From contig JADFGC010000004.1 of assembly GCA_022567895.1 (NCBI GenBank), positions 1 to 38,130 on the forward strand: a stretch of DNA of 38,130 nt, given 5' to 3'. The DNA is from DRGT01 sp022567895. GTDB lineage: Archaea > Thermoproteota > Nitrososphaeria > Nitrososphaerales > Nitrosopumilaceae. The notes under the pieces were generated by a model. That model saw only the letters and a program-made list of their open reading frames with translations. It was not told the DNA's origin and made no database searches. Below are positions 1 through 7,396 of this stretch, piece after piece (position 1 is the stretch's first letter; every line of letters begins with the position of its first letter). Position numbers and translations under genes: made by a program.

Positions 1-275
1 GATGCATCATTAGGATCCTCAAAATATGATGGCAAAAATTCTAATTCTCTATCTACTTCAAAACCAACCTTTTGATTTCGTCTTAGATTCTCCAACTTTT
101 CACCTCTTGTGTGAGAATGCATGTAAATTATATCATTAAGGAATACAAAATTCATTGGAATAATTTGTGGAAATCCTTTTTCATCAATTGAGGCAATTCT
201 GCCCACATGCTCAGAATCTAAAAATTCTTGAATTTTTTTCTTAGATTTTATCTCAAGTCTTCCTAACAGTTGCAC
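1..275 (-). CDS. pyridoxamine 5'-phosphate oxidase-like FMN-binding protein (partial)
   Basis: The C-terminal part runs off the left edge of the window; about 91 residues are visible. The N-terminal half has the split-barrel pattern of the PNPOx-like flavin-binding family: FLDSEHVGRIASIDEKGFP, then a strand around IIPMNFVF, then YMHSHTRGEKLENLRRNQKV, the segment that normally contacts FMN phosphate. In archaea such proteins bind FMN or F420, and the exact substrate cannot be read. The GTG at 275 is the only convenient start after an in-frame TAG just upstream. Family membership is fairly sure; function is not. Confidence 0.75.
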   Translation of the reverse strand, partial: MQLLGRLEIKSKKKIQEFLDSEHVGRIASIDEKGFPQIIPMNFVFLNDIIYMHSHTRGEKLENLRRNQKVGFEVDRELEFLPSYFEDPNDA

Positions 276-499
276 GAAAATAATTTTTTTCTGAGAATTA
301 TAAATCTAAAATCCAAGGATTTCCTGCCTGCCAGCCTGGTATTTTGATATAATTTCTGCTTCCACGCTGGACAAAATTTTTGGCTATTTTTGGTTCCAAT
401 TTTACCCAAATTTTTAGAAAAATGATCCTAAACGGTACTAGATTCATTCGTAAAATTCCGTCCTGCGTATAGGCATTTTTGCCCATAATATACTCAGAG

Positions 500-1654
500 A
501 TGAACCCCACAAGTTGGAATACAGCATTGGTAGGAATTGGTGCCATTTTGGTACTAGCCTTAGTAGGCATGCCAATCCAAAATGCTGAAGCACTAGATTC
601 AACTGTGTTGTATAAACTACAAAGCATTCAAAACGATATTGAATCATTAAAGGAAAACTCACAAAACTTCGATGCGACCAAGATAGGAAGTCAGACATTT
701 AATTTTCGTACTGTAGGTGAGAGTCTTTTAGAAATTCAAAACACACAAAGTATTGATGAAGATAAAGAAATAATTTCAACAGTTTTAGACTACTTGATAT
801 CTGAATATGAAGTAGTATTTAATGAATACAAAATCCAAGTAGAAGAATATGGTGGAGACAATTCTGTTGGTATGAAGCAAAAACTAATCATGAACAGAAT
901 GATTCAAAATTTTATAGACTTTAAAAATGCTGATGAAGATTACAACAAACTTGTAAGTAATAACGAATTAATTAAGTCTGAAATTAAACGAGTAGAAAAC
1001 GAAGCAAAATTTCAAGCATACATTAACAAAATTGCAATAAAAATAGTAGATGCACACAATGGTAACAAAGTTCAAAAAATATATCATGAAGTAGCCCTTC
1101 AAAAAATTGCTGAAGAAGAAAATTGGATGCTAGTAGCTCCTGCAATGGATAGAATTATTACTCAATTTTCTAACCCAGAAATTAAGCAACATTTAGAGAT
1201 GTATAAAGAAAAAGTACTTTATTCTATTGAAAATCTTGAGAAATTACAACAAAAACAACCAGAAATTCTAACACTCACAAATGATGCTGGCGTTCAAGCA
1301 ACTATCTTAGATGTTATTTTTAATAACGATAACGAAATTTTAACTCCAAGTATAATTTCAGCACAATTAAAAGACGAAATCCAATCTATCATCGCTGATT
1401 CACAAAAAATAGTAGAGGATGAAAACACAAGGATTGAATCTTATCTAGAAGCACAAAGACTTGATTCTCAAGAAGAAGGAAAAAAACTGATTGCTCCTCA
1501 ATCAGAGCCTGAACCAGAGCCAGAACTAGAAAATTCACAGGGAAATGCTAATGATAGTGGCCAAAGTAACGCCAATGAAAAAGCGCTGGATAGCCCTGAT
1601 AATAACGACAATGGAAAAGGAAATGATAATGGAAATGGAAAAAGCAAAAAGTAA
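500..1654 (+). CDS. secreted coiled-coil protein with low-complexity acidic/Asn-Gly tail
   Basis: Not recognised as a named family. The frame is open from a TTG at 479, but the ATG at 500 gives a normal signal peptide: MNPTSWN, a hydrophobic core (ALVGIGAILVLALVGMP), then a likely cleavage region around NAEA-LDS. The mature protein is charged and helical over about 280 residues with heptad-like spacing, suggesting coiled coil. The last 50 residues are low complexity: a Glu-Pro run (SEPEPEPE) and then Asn, Asp, Gly, Ser and Lys repeats ending GKSKK. It is probably exported and surface-associated or periplasmic. It stands alone, and its tail meets the convergent gene downstream. Confidence 0.75.
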   Translation: MNPTSWNTALVGIGAILVLALVGMPIQNAEALDSTVLYKLQSIQNDIESLKENSQNFDATKIGSQTFNFRTVGESLLEIQNTQSIDEDKEIISTVLDYLISEYEVVFNEYKIQVEEYGGDNSVGMKQKLIMNRMIQNFIDFKNADEDYNKLVSNNELIKSEIKRVENEAKFQAYINKIAIKIVDAHNGNKVQKIYHEVALQKIAEEENWMLVAPAMDRIITQFSNPEIKQHLEMYKEKVLYSIENLEKLQQKQPEILTLTNDAGVQATILDVIFNNDNEILTPSIISAQLKDEIQSIIADSQKIVEDENTRIESYLEAQRLDSQEEGKKLIAPQSEPEPEPELENSQGNANDSGQSNANEKALDSPDNNDNGKGNDNGNGKSKK

Positions 1655-1660
1655 ACTGAA

Positions 1661-1679
1661 TATTTTTTAATTTTTTTAC
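1661..1679 (+). terminator. T-rich terminator after the secreted protein
   Basis: Two T-runs (ATTTTTTAATTTTTTT) begin 8 bases after the stop of the secreted-protein gene. U-rich tracts without a hairpin are the usual archaeal termination signal. The tract overlaps the last codons of the convergent oxidoreductase gene. Confidence 0.5.
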
Positions 1680-2794
1680 AGTCCTGAGAAAAAGGTTTTA
1701 CTTCCTTCAGCCTTTTCTCTCAAATAAGGCATAACATCGCTTGCAAACTTGTCTATGCTTCCAAAGTAATTCTTTCCCCAGAACCTTATAACAAAATGAT
1801 TAACTCCTGCTTTGATAAATCTCTCAAAAATAGGTATTATATCTTCTGGAGTTCCAACTGCAGTTGAAGAACGTGCTACTGGTTCGGGAATCTTCGTTGC
1901 AGCTTCACGCATCTTAACTATCCAACTTTGGTTTGACATGGAATACTCTGTAAAGTATTTTCTAAAATCAAAGCCTTCGATCTCTTTTAGATTGTGAACT
2001 CTCAATATTTCAGGTTTGAACAAACTTACTTTGACTGCTTCTTTCATTTTAGCCCAAGAAGCTTCTGCATCTTCAGAAAAATATACATCGATATCTAAAG
2101 CATATTGAAAATTATTTTTTTCTTCTTCAGTTCTTCCATTTTCATCCATTGATTTTTTAATTTGTGCTGCATGATCTTCAAACAATTCGGGGGTATATCC
2201 TATTGGGAGCCAACCCTCTCCATATTTTCCTGTTAACTGTAATGTTCGTGTTCCACCAGATGCCATGTATATCGGTGGATATGGTTTTCTTATTGGTGGT
2301 GCTTGTAGACAAGCTCCCTCTAACTTGTAATATTTTCCTTCAAAGTTTACAGTATGATCTGGACTTGAACCATACAGTTTTTTTATCACTTGAATTTGCT
2401 CTTCCCATTTAGAAACTGGTTTTTCAAAAGGAATACAAAACTCTTTGAGATTCTGTGCTTCACCAGCTCCAATTCCTAAAATTGCTCTACCTTTTGATAC
2501 TCTATCAAGTGTAATTACCGCTAATGCAATATTTGATGGATGTCGTCTTATGGCATCAGTTACACAAGTTCCTAACTCTACATTACGTGTAACCGCTGCA
2601 ATTGCTGAAAGCATAACCCATGGGTCAAGTACAATTGCTTTTGACCATTGAGGAACATTTGTGTGGTCCATATAGAATACAGAATCATATCCTGTTTTGT
2701 CAGCAAGCATACATGCAGTTAGAATTTGGTCTTCAGTATAACCAGCACGAGCTACATTAAGACCATTTTGAATTCCAAACTTTAATTTTCCCAA
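1676..2794 (-). CDS. LLM-class flavin/F420-dependent oxidoreductase
   Basis: A full-length (372 aa) luciferase-like TIM-barrel oxidoreductase. It carries the family landmarks: an N-terminal KFGIQNG strand, GYDSVFYMDH after helix 1, ELGTCVTDAIRRHPSNIA, GRAILGIGAGEAQN, the PPIYMASGGTRTLQLTGKYGEGWLP phosphate-binding segment (shown in part), and a C-terminal GTPEDIIPIFERFIKAGV helix. Relatives include methylenetetrahydromethanopterin reductase and F420-dependent glucose-6-phosphate dehydrogenase. Thaumarchaea make F420, so F420 is the likelier cofactor, but the substrate cannot be assigned. It lies downstream of the Fe-type alcohol dehydrogenase on the same strand with 134 bases between, including a T-rich stretch, so it is probably separately transcribed. 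Confidence 0.85.
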   Translation of the reverse strand: MGKLKFGIQNGLNVARAGYTEDQILTACMLADKTGYDSVFYMDHTNVPQWSKAIVLDPWVMLSAIAAVTRNVELGTCVTDAIRRHPSNIALAVITLDRVSKGRAILGIGAGEAQNLKEFCIPFEKPVSKWEEQIQVIKKLYGSSPDHTVNFEGKYYKLEGACLQAPPIRKPYPPIYMASGGTRTLQLTGKYGEGWLPIGYTPELFEDHAAQIKKSMDENGRTEEEKNNFQYALDIDVYFSEDAEASWAKMKEAVKVSLFKPEILRVHNLKEIEGFDFRKYFTEYSMSNQSWIVKMREAATKIPEPVARSSTAVGTPEDIIPIFERFIKAGVNHFVIRFWGKNYFGSIDKFASDVMPYLREKAEGSKTFFSGL

Positions 2795-2888
2795 CTTTTA
2801 CCCCAGTAACAATACGAGATCTTTGGAGTAAATAAGTCTAACACGGGAAATTACATCGTAATAAGTTTAGTACGAAATTCGTTGATTT

Positions 2889-2928
2889 CTAAAAAATATA
2901 AAAAATATAAAAAAATGGTAGAATTTTT
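2889..2928 (-). terminator. T-rich terminator after the Fe-type alcohol dehydrogenase
   Basis: Read on the minus strand, three T-runs separated by TATA-like steps begin immediately after the dehydrogenase stop codon. On the plus strand this is a near-repeat of TAAAAAATA units. It is typical of archaeal intrinsic termination and also lies upstream of the next minus-strand gene. Confidence 0.5.
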
Positions 2929-3873
2929 TTACAAATTCCCTACTTTGATGTCTTCCAGACATTTCATGACGTCTTCTTTTGAAATAGGAATTGGATTTGG
3001 GTCCAAGTGTCCTCTGTCTGTCATAACAGTGTCAGCTGCTTCAGAAACATCTGCTTTTAGTTCAAGTTTATCAAATCCTAATTTTTCAATAACTTGTTTG
3101 AATTTTTCGTAGAAGATTGATTTGTTGAACTTGTGTGCAATAGTAGTACAGGATGAAAGAGAGTATCCATGTGGCACACCTTCGTTTGAAAATACATACG
3201 AAAGTGCATGACCTAATGTTGTTGAACAGTTTCCAAAACCCATTCCAGATAACATTGAGCCGTATGGATAATTTTCTGGTTTGTCGTTAATTATTGCATC
3301 ATAAAGAATATCAAACGCTTGTTTGCACATTGTTCTAGTAAGATCATTTCCTAGTTTGCTATCATATCCTTCTGTAGCTTGTGCACATGCATCACAAACA
3401 GAATTTTTTATAATGTGTTCTGGAGTTCCATCCAAAAAATAGGAATCTACTACCGCCATATCTGCAAGGAATTTGTCCTCACGTAGCAGTTTTTTCTTTC
3501 CTTCAAATTTTAGAACACAGTATGTGGTCATTTCAGCTCCAGTACCAAATGTTGTTGGAATTAAAATTTTCTTCTTTCCCATTTCTGGCGCAGCATATTT
3601 TACAACATCCATGGAACTTCCTCCGCCAAGTCCAATCAAAACTGATGGATCTTTTTCTTTGTATTGTGAAATTACTGTATTAACGTCGTCTATTGAAGGT
3701 TCAGGAGTAACCTTGTCAAACAACATGTAATCCTGAATTCCCATCTTGTCTAACCATTTTCCAGACAATTCTGGAGGAGTAGTTGTAACAACTAGTGCAT
3801 TTTTAGGATATTCTGTTTCTCCTAAAGCATTTTCTCCAAAATTGATCACAGATGGAATTTTTATTGTATGCAT
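2929..3873 (-). CDS. iron-containing alcohol dehydrogenase; candidate malonic semialdehyde reductase
   Basis: A Fe-ADH/dehydroquinate synthase-fold protein of 314 aa, shorter than the usual ~380. The nucleotide-binding GGGSSMDV is at residues 83-90 and PTTFGTGAEMT follows near 106. Metal ligands visible are D161, H222 (LGHALS) and H235 (VPHGYS). The fourth ligand, normally His four residues after the Asp, is Gln165 (DACAQATE). A Nitrosopumilus enzyme of this family has been reported to reduce malonic semialdehyde in the 3-hydroxypropionate/4-hydroxybutyrate carbon-fixation cycle, and this is the best functional guess; succinic semialdehyde is an alternative substrate. A TATA-like ATATAATAATAAT lies about 20-33 bases upstream, fitting a leaderless mRNA. 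Confidence 0.85.
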   Translation of the reverse strand: MHTIKIPSVINFGENALGETEYPKNALVVTTTPPELSGKWLDKMGIQDYMLFDKVTPEPSIDDVNTVISQYKEKDPSVLIGLGGGSSMDVVKYAAPEMGKKKILIPTTFGTGAEMTTYCVLKFEGKKKLLREDKFLADMAVVDSYFLDGTPEHIIKNSVCDACAQATEGYDSKLGNDLTRTMCKQAFDILYDAIINDKPENYPYGSMLSGMGFGNCSTTLGHALSYVFSNEGVPHGYSLSSCTTIAHKFNKSIFYEKFKQVIEKLGFDKLELKADVSEAADTVMTDRGHLDPNPIPISKEDVMKCLEDIKVGNL

Positions 3874-3892
3874 AAAAAAACCAAAGTTTTTG

Positions 3893-3906
3893 ATTATTAT
3901 TATATC
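3893..3906 (-). promoter_or_regulatory. TATA-like box for the Fe-type alcohol dehydrogenase
   Basis: On the minus strand AGATATAATAATAAT sits about 20-33 bases before the ATG at 3873, with no Shine-Dalgarno between. That spacing implies a transcript starting at or very near the start codon. Confidence 0.45.
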
Positions 3907-4056
3907 TTAGGAATGAAAATTTGTATTATCACTTTTTATCAATCAATAAATCCTTCAATTTATCGATTTTTTCATAAAAAGATCACAAGAGTTTAAACTT
4001 TTTTTTAACATTACTAATTATGGTTTAGTCCTAATGGTTAACAATTACATTAGAAC

Positions 4057-4281
4057 TTAGTTGTCAGGAAGATAAACTGCAATTATGTTATCCCCCCGTA
4101 AAAGTATGTTGTCAAGGTTCTCTACCTTATCATCCGTAATATCTTCAGTTTTATTAAGAGTTAGATTCATGTGTGTATCAAAAGTTTGTAGAGTTCCACG
4201 TATCGTTCTATTGTTTCGTAGTTTGATCATGATAACCTTGTTAACACAACCTTCTAATGTATTGACAATTTCAGAAGACAA
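4057..4281 (-). CDS. archaeal Sm-like RNA-binding protein (SmAP/LSm)
   Basis: A 74-residue single-domain LSm protein. Sm1 is visible as VIMIKLRNNRTIRGTLQTFD, followed by HMNLTLNKTEDI, and Sm2 as LLRGDNIIAVYLP (the conserved RGxNI). Such proteins form rings that bind U-rich RNA. The start is TTG at 4281, supported by a GGTGA Shine-Dalgarno core about 7 bases upstream. Just upstream on the same strand is a 44-aa ORF ending 15 bases before this start, so the two may be co-transcribed. Confidence 0.92.
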   Translation of the reverse strand: MSSEIVNTLEGCVNKVIMIKLRNNRTIRGTLQTFDTHMNLTLNKTEDITDDKVENLDNILLRGDNIIAVYLPDN

Positions 4282-4296
4282 CTATTCACCACAGAA

Positions 4297-4431
4297 TTAT
4301 GTTGATTCGTCCTGAACTTCATTATGTTCTTTTACTTTATTTTGTTCATCAGGTTCGGGATGAGCTGCAGGTATCCAATATTCTAACTTCCAGATTTTTT
4401 CACTGTTTTTCATTGCTGGCATTCTTTTCAT
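4297..4431 (-). CDS. 44-residue hypothetical protein upstream of SmAP
   Basis: The ORF begins MKRMPAMKNSEKIWKLEYW, continues with a Pro-Ala-His-Pro-Glu segment and ends in an acidic/polar tail. It has no recognisable domain. It fits tightly between the zinc miniprotein at 4446 and SmAP, all on one strand, which argues for a real gene in a small operon. No clear Shine-Dalgarno. The start could be either of the first two Met codons. Confidence 0.5.
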   Translation of the reverse strand: MKRMPAMKNSEKIWKLEYWIPAAHPEPDEQNKVKEHNEVQDEST

Positions 4432-4445
4432 ATCTATGGGTTTAT

Positions 4446-4634
4446 TCAATTTTGTGAGTGATTGTCTTTGAGGCAATAGTCACAAATTGAAACCACGAGT
4501 GGAACGACTCTCTTGCAGTTACACTTTGTACACATGCAACCAATTTCTAGGTCTTGATTCTCAGACAACAAGCTTTCTAAACTTTTGGTACAATATAATC
4601 CATTGTTAATTATCATCTTTGAGAAAAGTGCCAT
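4446..4634 (-). CDS. 62-residue Cys-rich zinc-binding protein
   Basis: Not a named family. The C-terminal half carries clustered cysteines: CMCTKCNCKRV, then CDYC, enough for one or two zinc sites; Cys15 lies further upstream. It is first in the three-gene minus-strand run with the 44-aa ORF and SmAP. It is divergent from another miniprotein with two CxxC pairs at 4707, the two start codons being 72 bases apart. Confidence 0.65.
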   Translation of the reverse strand: MALFSKMIINNGLYCTKSLESLLSENQDLEIGCMCTKCNCKRVVPLVVSICDYCLKDNHSQN

Positions 4635-4706
4635 AATACATGTTGTAAAAACACAAAAGTCTTATTTTTCACAACAGTTATAGTATATTTTGGTGGAAAT
4701 TTTATC

Positions 4707-4835
4707 ATGAAAACTAATTATTTCTCAAAACGAAAAATGAGTCATTGTTCTTCTTGCGGCAATTTATTTATTAGCTTGAATGAAGAGTTAACAAAATGTG
4801 ACAAGTGTAGAGAGAAAGTGGTTAGTCAAAAGTGA
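4707..4835 (+). CDS. 42-residue zinc-ribbon miniprotein
   Basis: A short ORF with two CxxC knuckles: CSSCG at residues 14-18 and CDKC about 15 residues later, spaced as in a minimal zinc ribbon. The N-terminus is basic (MKTNYFSKRK). A GGTGG ribosome-binding core lies about 10 bases before the ATG. It converges on the TBP gene, whose stop is 13 bases beyond its own. Confidence 0.6.
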   Translation: MKTNYFSKRKMSHCSSCGNLFISLNEELTKCDKCREKVVSQK

Positions 4836-4848
4836 CTCTAAATAATCC

Positions 4849-5415
4849 CTAGTCATATATCATAAGATTCTTTTCTTCTAGCATGCTATGAAGATTGTTT
4901 ACAGCACGAAAAACATCCTTTGCAGTTTTGCCACCTGTACACACCAATTTGCCAGATGCAAAAAGCAAGATCACAGTTTTTGGATCAACCATCCTATGAA
5001 TTACCCCTGGAAATTGTTCAGGTTCATACATGCTTCTTGGTAATGTTCTAGCAGCTTGCTCTAAGCTAATTTTTCCACCTAGATTAATTGAAGCAACTAT
5101 GTTTTGAATTGTCACCGTAGCTTCCTTTTTTATTTTGATTCCACCTTGTCTTAATTTCTGAACAACTGTTTTGACAGCTTTTTTTGCTAACTCTTCTGAT
5201 TTTGCACCAGTACATACCATCTTTCCCGTACTGAAAAGTAATGTAGCAGTCTTTGGACTTCTTAGTCTAAACACAGCACCTGGAAACTGTTCTGGATGCC
5301 ATTCTACATCGGGAAATTTCTTTGTAATATCTTTGAGATCTAGTTTTTGGTCAATGCTAGCTGATGCAACAACATTTTCTATACTAATTATTGGTTTTGT
5401 GAGAGGCATTATCAT
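4849..5415 (-). CDS. tbp: TATA-box-binding protein (TBP)
   Basis: A 188-residue TBP with the two imperfect direct repeats that form the DNA-binding saddle. Repeat 1 has IENVVASASIDQKLDL and HPEQFPGAVFRLRSPKTATL; repeat 2 has IQNIVASINLGGKISL and EPEQFPGVIHRMVDPKTVIL. Each ends with the FSTGKMVCTGAKS / FASGKLVCTGGKT strand. It recruits TFB and RNA polymerase to TATA boxes. Two ATG codons compete for the start (5415 and 5409). A CTTATTAAG element about 30 bases upstream on the minus strand is a plausible own TATA box. Confidence 0.97.
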   Translation of the reverse strand: MIMPLTKPIISIENVVASASIDQKLDLKDITKKFPDVEWHPEQFPGAVFRLRSPKTATLLFSTGKMVCTGAKSEELAKKAVKTVVQKLRQGGIKIKKEATVTIQNIVASINLGGKISLEQAARTLPRSMYEPEQFPGVIHRMVDPKTVILLFASGKLVCTGGKTAKDVFRAVNNLHSMLEEKNLMIYD

Positions 5416-5573
5416 TTGGTTTTAGTATTCATCCCCTTAATAAGCCAAGAACGTTTTATGTGACTGGTTTATCTCACAATCTGTTTGGTAAATTAGTACA
5501 CTTATAATCGGATTAAAGTTAATTTAGTATGGATGAATTTTTGTTGTTTTAACTTTTTTGTGAGGTGTGATGG

Positions 5574-6926
5574 TTGAAAGCGTTAATTATTGCTGCAGGT
5601 CAGGGAACAAGACTAAGACCTGTTGGAGATACTAAACCACTAGTACAACTTCTTGGTCTGGGTCTTATAGAACGAGTGATCCTTACTGCAAAAAAGTCAG
5701 GAATTAAAGAATTCTGTATTGTAGTAGGATATCATGGTGAAAACATCAGAGAGCATCTCTCAGATGGAAAAAAATATGGTGTAAAGATACAGTACGTTCA
5801 AAATGACGAATGGACTCGAGGCAATGCTATTTCAGTCCTAAAAGCTAGAGATCATTTTAAAGAATCATTTGTACTTTTGATGACTGATCACAACTACGAC
5901 TGTAGAATACTTGACCGACTATTAAAGACAAAGATTGGAAAAGATGAATGCATCCTTTGTGTTGATAAAAATCCAAAAGATCATCTAAACATAGATGATG
6001 CTACAAAGGTTCAGACTGTAGATCATAGAATCGAAACAATTGGGAAGGATCTGACTGATTACAACTGTATAGACACTGGTATATTCATATGTAATCCTGT
6101 AATTTTTGATGCATTAGAGCAAAGCATCTCCAAAGGAGATGAGGGTCTTTCTGGCGGAATAAAAATTCTAGCGCAACGACACAAGATGAGATACACGCTG
6201 CTTGAAGATAATTTCTGGATTGACATTGACGATAAAACCGATAGAAAAAATGCTGAACTTCTCATATGCAACAAACTAAAAAAAGATACAGATGGACCAG
6301 TATCAAAGATACTCAACAGACCAATATCGCTGAGAATCTCCAAGTTATTACTAAAGACAGGAATTACGCCAAACCAGATTTCAGTTCTGAGTTTTGTTAT
6401 CGGATTAGCTGGCGCGTCTTTTTTCTTCATTGGAGAATATTTTTATTTAATTTTGGGAGGAATCATAGTTCATATCCATTCTATAGTGGATGGATGTGAT
6501 GGCGAGGTAGCACGTCTTAAGCTAAGACAGACAAAGTATGGAGGTTGGCTTGATTCAGTTTTGGATAGATATGTAGACGCTGCGATTATTTTAGGACTGA
6601 TCTATGGTTACTGGAGTATCACTGGGGATATCACAATATGGATAATTGGATTTTTTGCTCTAATTGGAAGCTTCCTTAATAGCTACACCAGCGACAAGTA
6701 TGATTCAATTTTTAGAAATGGAGACATGACAAAAAGATCAAAGTTTAGGATGGGCAGGGATGTGAGGTTACTGCTCATAACGATTGGTGCTTTAACTAAT
6801 CAAATTCCAATAATGCTGATCATCCTAGCAGCTATAGCAAACTTTGAGGCTTTACGAAGATTGATAGTATTTAGGAACAAAATTGATGACGATACGCAAA
6901 TCATGAATAGAGAATTTACCAATTAA
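5574..6926 (+). CDS. bifunctional sugar/inositol-phosphate cytidylyltransferase and CDP-alcohol phosphatidyltransferase
   Basis: Two fused enzymes in 450 aa. Residues 1-230 form a nucleotidyltransferase (LIIAAGQGTRLRPVGDTKP at the N-terminus, LLMTDHNYD as the metal-binding Asp region, WIDIDD late). Residues 240-440 form a membrane CDP-alcohol phosphotransferase with the complete motif DG-x2-AR-x8-G-x3-D-x3-D (DGEVARLKLRQTKYGGWLD, then SVLD) and several transmembrane helices. The same fusion is known in Archaeoglobus as inositol-1-phosphate cytidylyltransferase/DIPP synthase. Here a role in an inositol lipid headgroup or osmolyte is inference. The TTG start at 5574 is fixed by GAGGTG 6 bases upstream; a nearby ATG is out of frame. 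Confidence 0.88.
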   Translation: MKALIIAAGQGTRLRPVGDTKPLVQLLGLGLIERVILTAKKSGIKEFCIVVGYHGENIREHLSDGKKYGVKIQYVQNDEWTRGNAISVLKARDHFKESFVLLMTDHNYDCRILDRLLKTKIGKDECILCVDKNPKDHLNIDDATKVQTVDHRIETIGKDLTDYNCIDTGIFICNPVIFDALEQSISKGDEGLSGGIKILAQRHKMRYTLLEDNFWIDIDDKTDRKNAELLICNKLKKDTDGPVSKILNRPISLRISKLLLKTGITPNQISVLSFVIGLAGASFFFIGEYFYLILGGIIVHIHSIVDGCDGEVARLKLRQTKYGGWLDSVLDRYVDAAIILGLIYGYWSITGDITIWIIGFFALIGSFLNSYTSDKYDSIFRNGDMTKRSKFRMGRDVRLLLITIGALTNQIPIMLIILAAIANFEALRRLIVFRNKIDDDTQIMNREFTN

Positions 6927-6961
6927 TGACTTTAATCATGCAATTACTTTAGAGATTTAAA

Positions 6962-7264
6962 ATGGAAATTCTTGATGACAAGGTTCTACTATGGCTTGGA
7001 AGTGCTCAATTTGTTAAAGCAAAGCCTGGCGTGTATGTTCTTTATAATAAAAATTTGGATGCAATTTACATTGGCGAGAGTGAAAATCTTCAGAAAGAAT
7101 TTACAAAATATGTTGATACAAACTTTGAGAATGATGCATGTAAACAAAAAACCCATACTTATCAAAGAACATTTGTCGAAAACCCAAAAGAACGCCAAAG
7201 GCAGCTTTTAGAAGAGTTTAAGAAAGAACATGGAAAGGTCCCATGCTGTAACACAGATGAGTAA
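6962..7264 (+). CDS. small GIY-YIG domain protein
   Basis: A 100-residue protein. Residues about 23-42 carry GVYVLYNKNLDAIYIGES, the GIY-YIG nuclease signature with the second motif as YIG. The usual downstream Arg and Glu catalytic positions may correspond to the Arg/Glu-rich PKERQRQLLEEFKKEHGK region. It is 35 bases downstream of the bifunctional transferase on the same strand, so it may be co-transcribed. Stand-alone GIY-YIG proteins include repair nucleases and UvrC-like fragments; activity is uncertain. Confidence 0.75.
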   Translation: MEILDDKVLLWLGSAQFVKAKPGVYVLYNKNLDAIYIGESENLQKEFTKYVDTNFENDACKQKTHTYQRTFVENPKERQRQLLEEFKKEHGKVPCCNTDE

Positions 7265-7332
7265 TCATAATAAGATTAACAGGGAGTTCGCACTTTTCAC
7301 GCTCAACCAACCAGTAACGAATCTTTAGCTCA

Positions 7333-7350
7333 CTATATTTTTCAATATAG
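7333..7350. repeat. 6-bp inverted repeat upstream of glycerate kinase
   Basis: CTATAT and ATATAG arms are separated by six bases, 47 bases before the glycerate kinase ATG. It overlaps a likely TATA region and could be promoter or operator. Confidence 0.3.
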
Positions 7351-7396
7351 ATAGATTGAAACGTATATCTTACAAATTTTCCATAGAAATTGAAAC

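Noticed and set aside
298..698. Minus-strand open frames overlapping the secreted protein start
   Set aside because: They lie antisense to a clear signal peptide and have no family pattern.
2885..2920. Short AT-rich direct repeats as a possible CRISPR or satellite
   Set aside because: Units are nine bases of A/T only, with no spacers; best read as a T-rich terminator on the minus strand.
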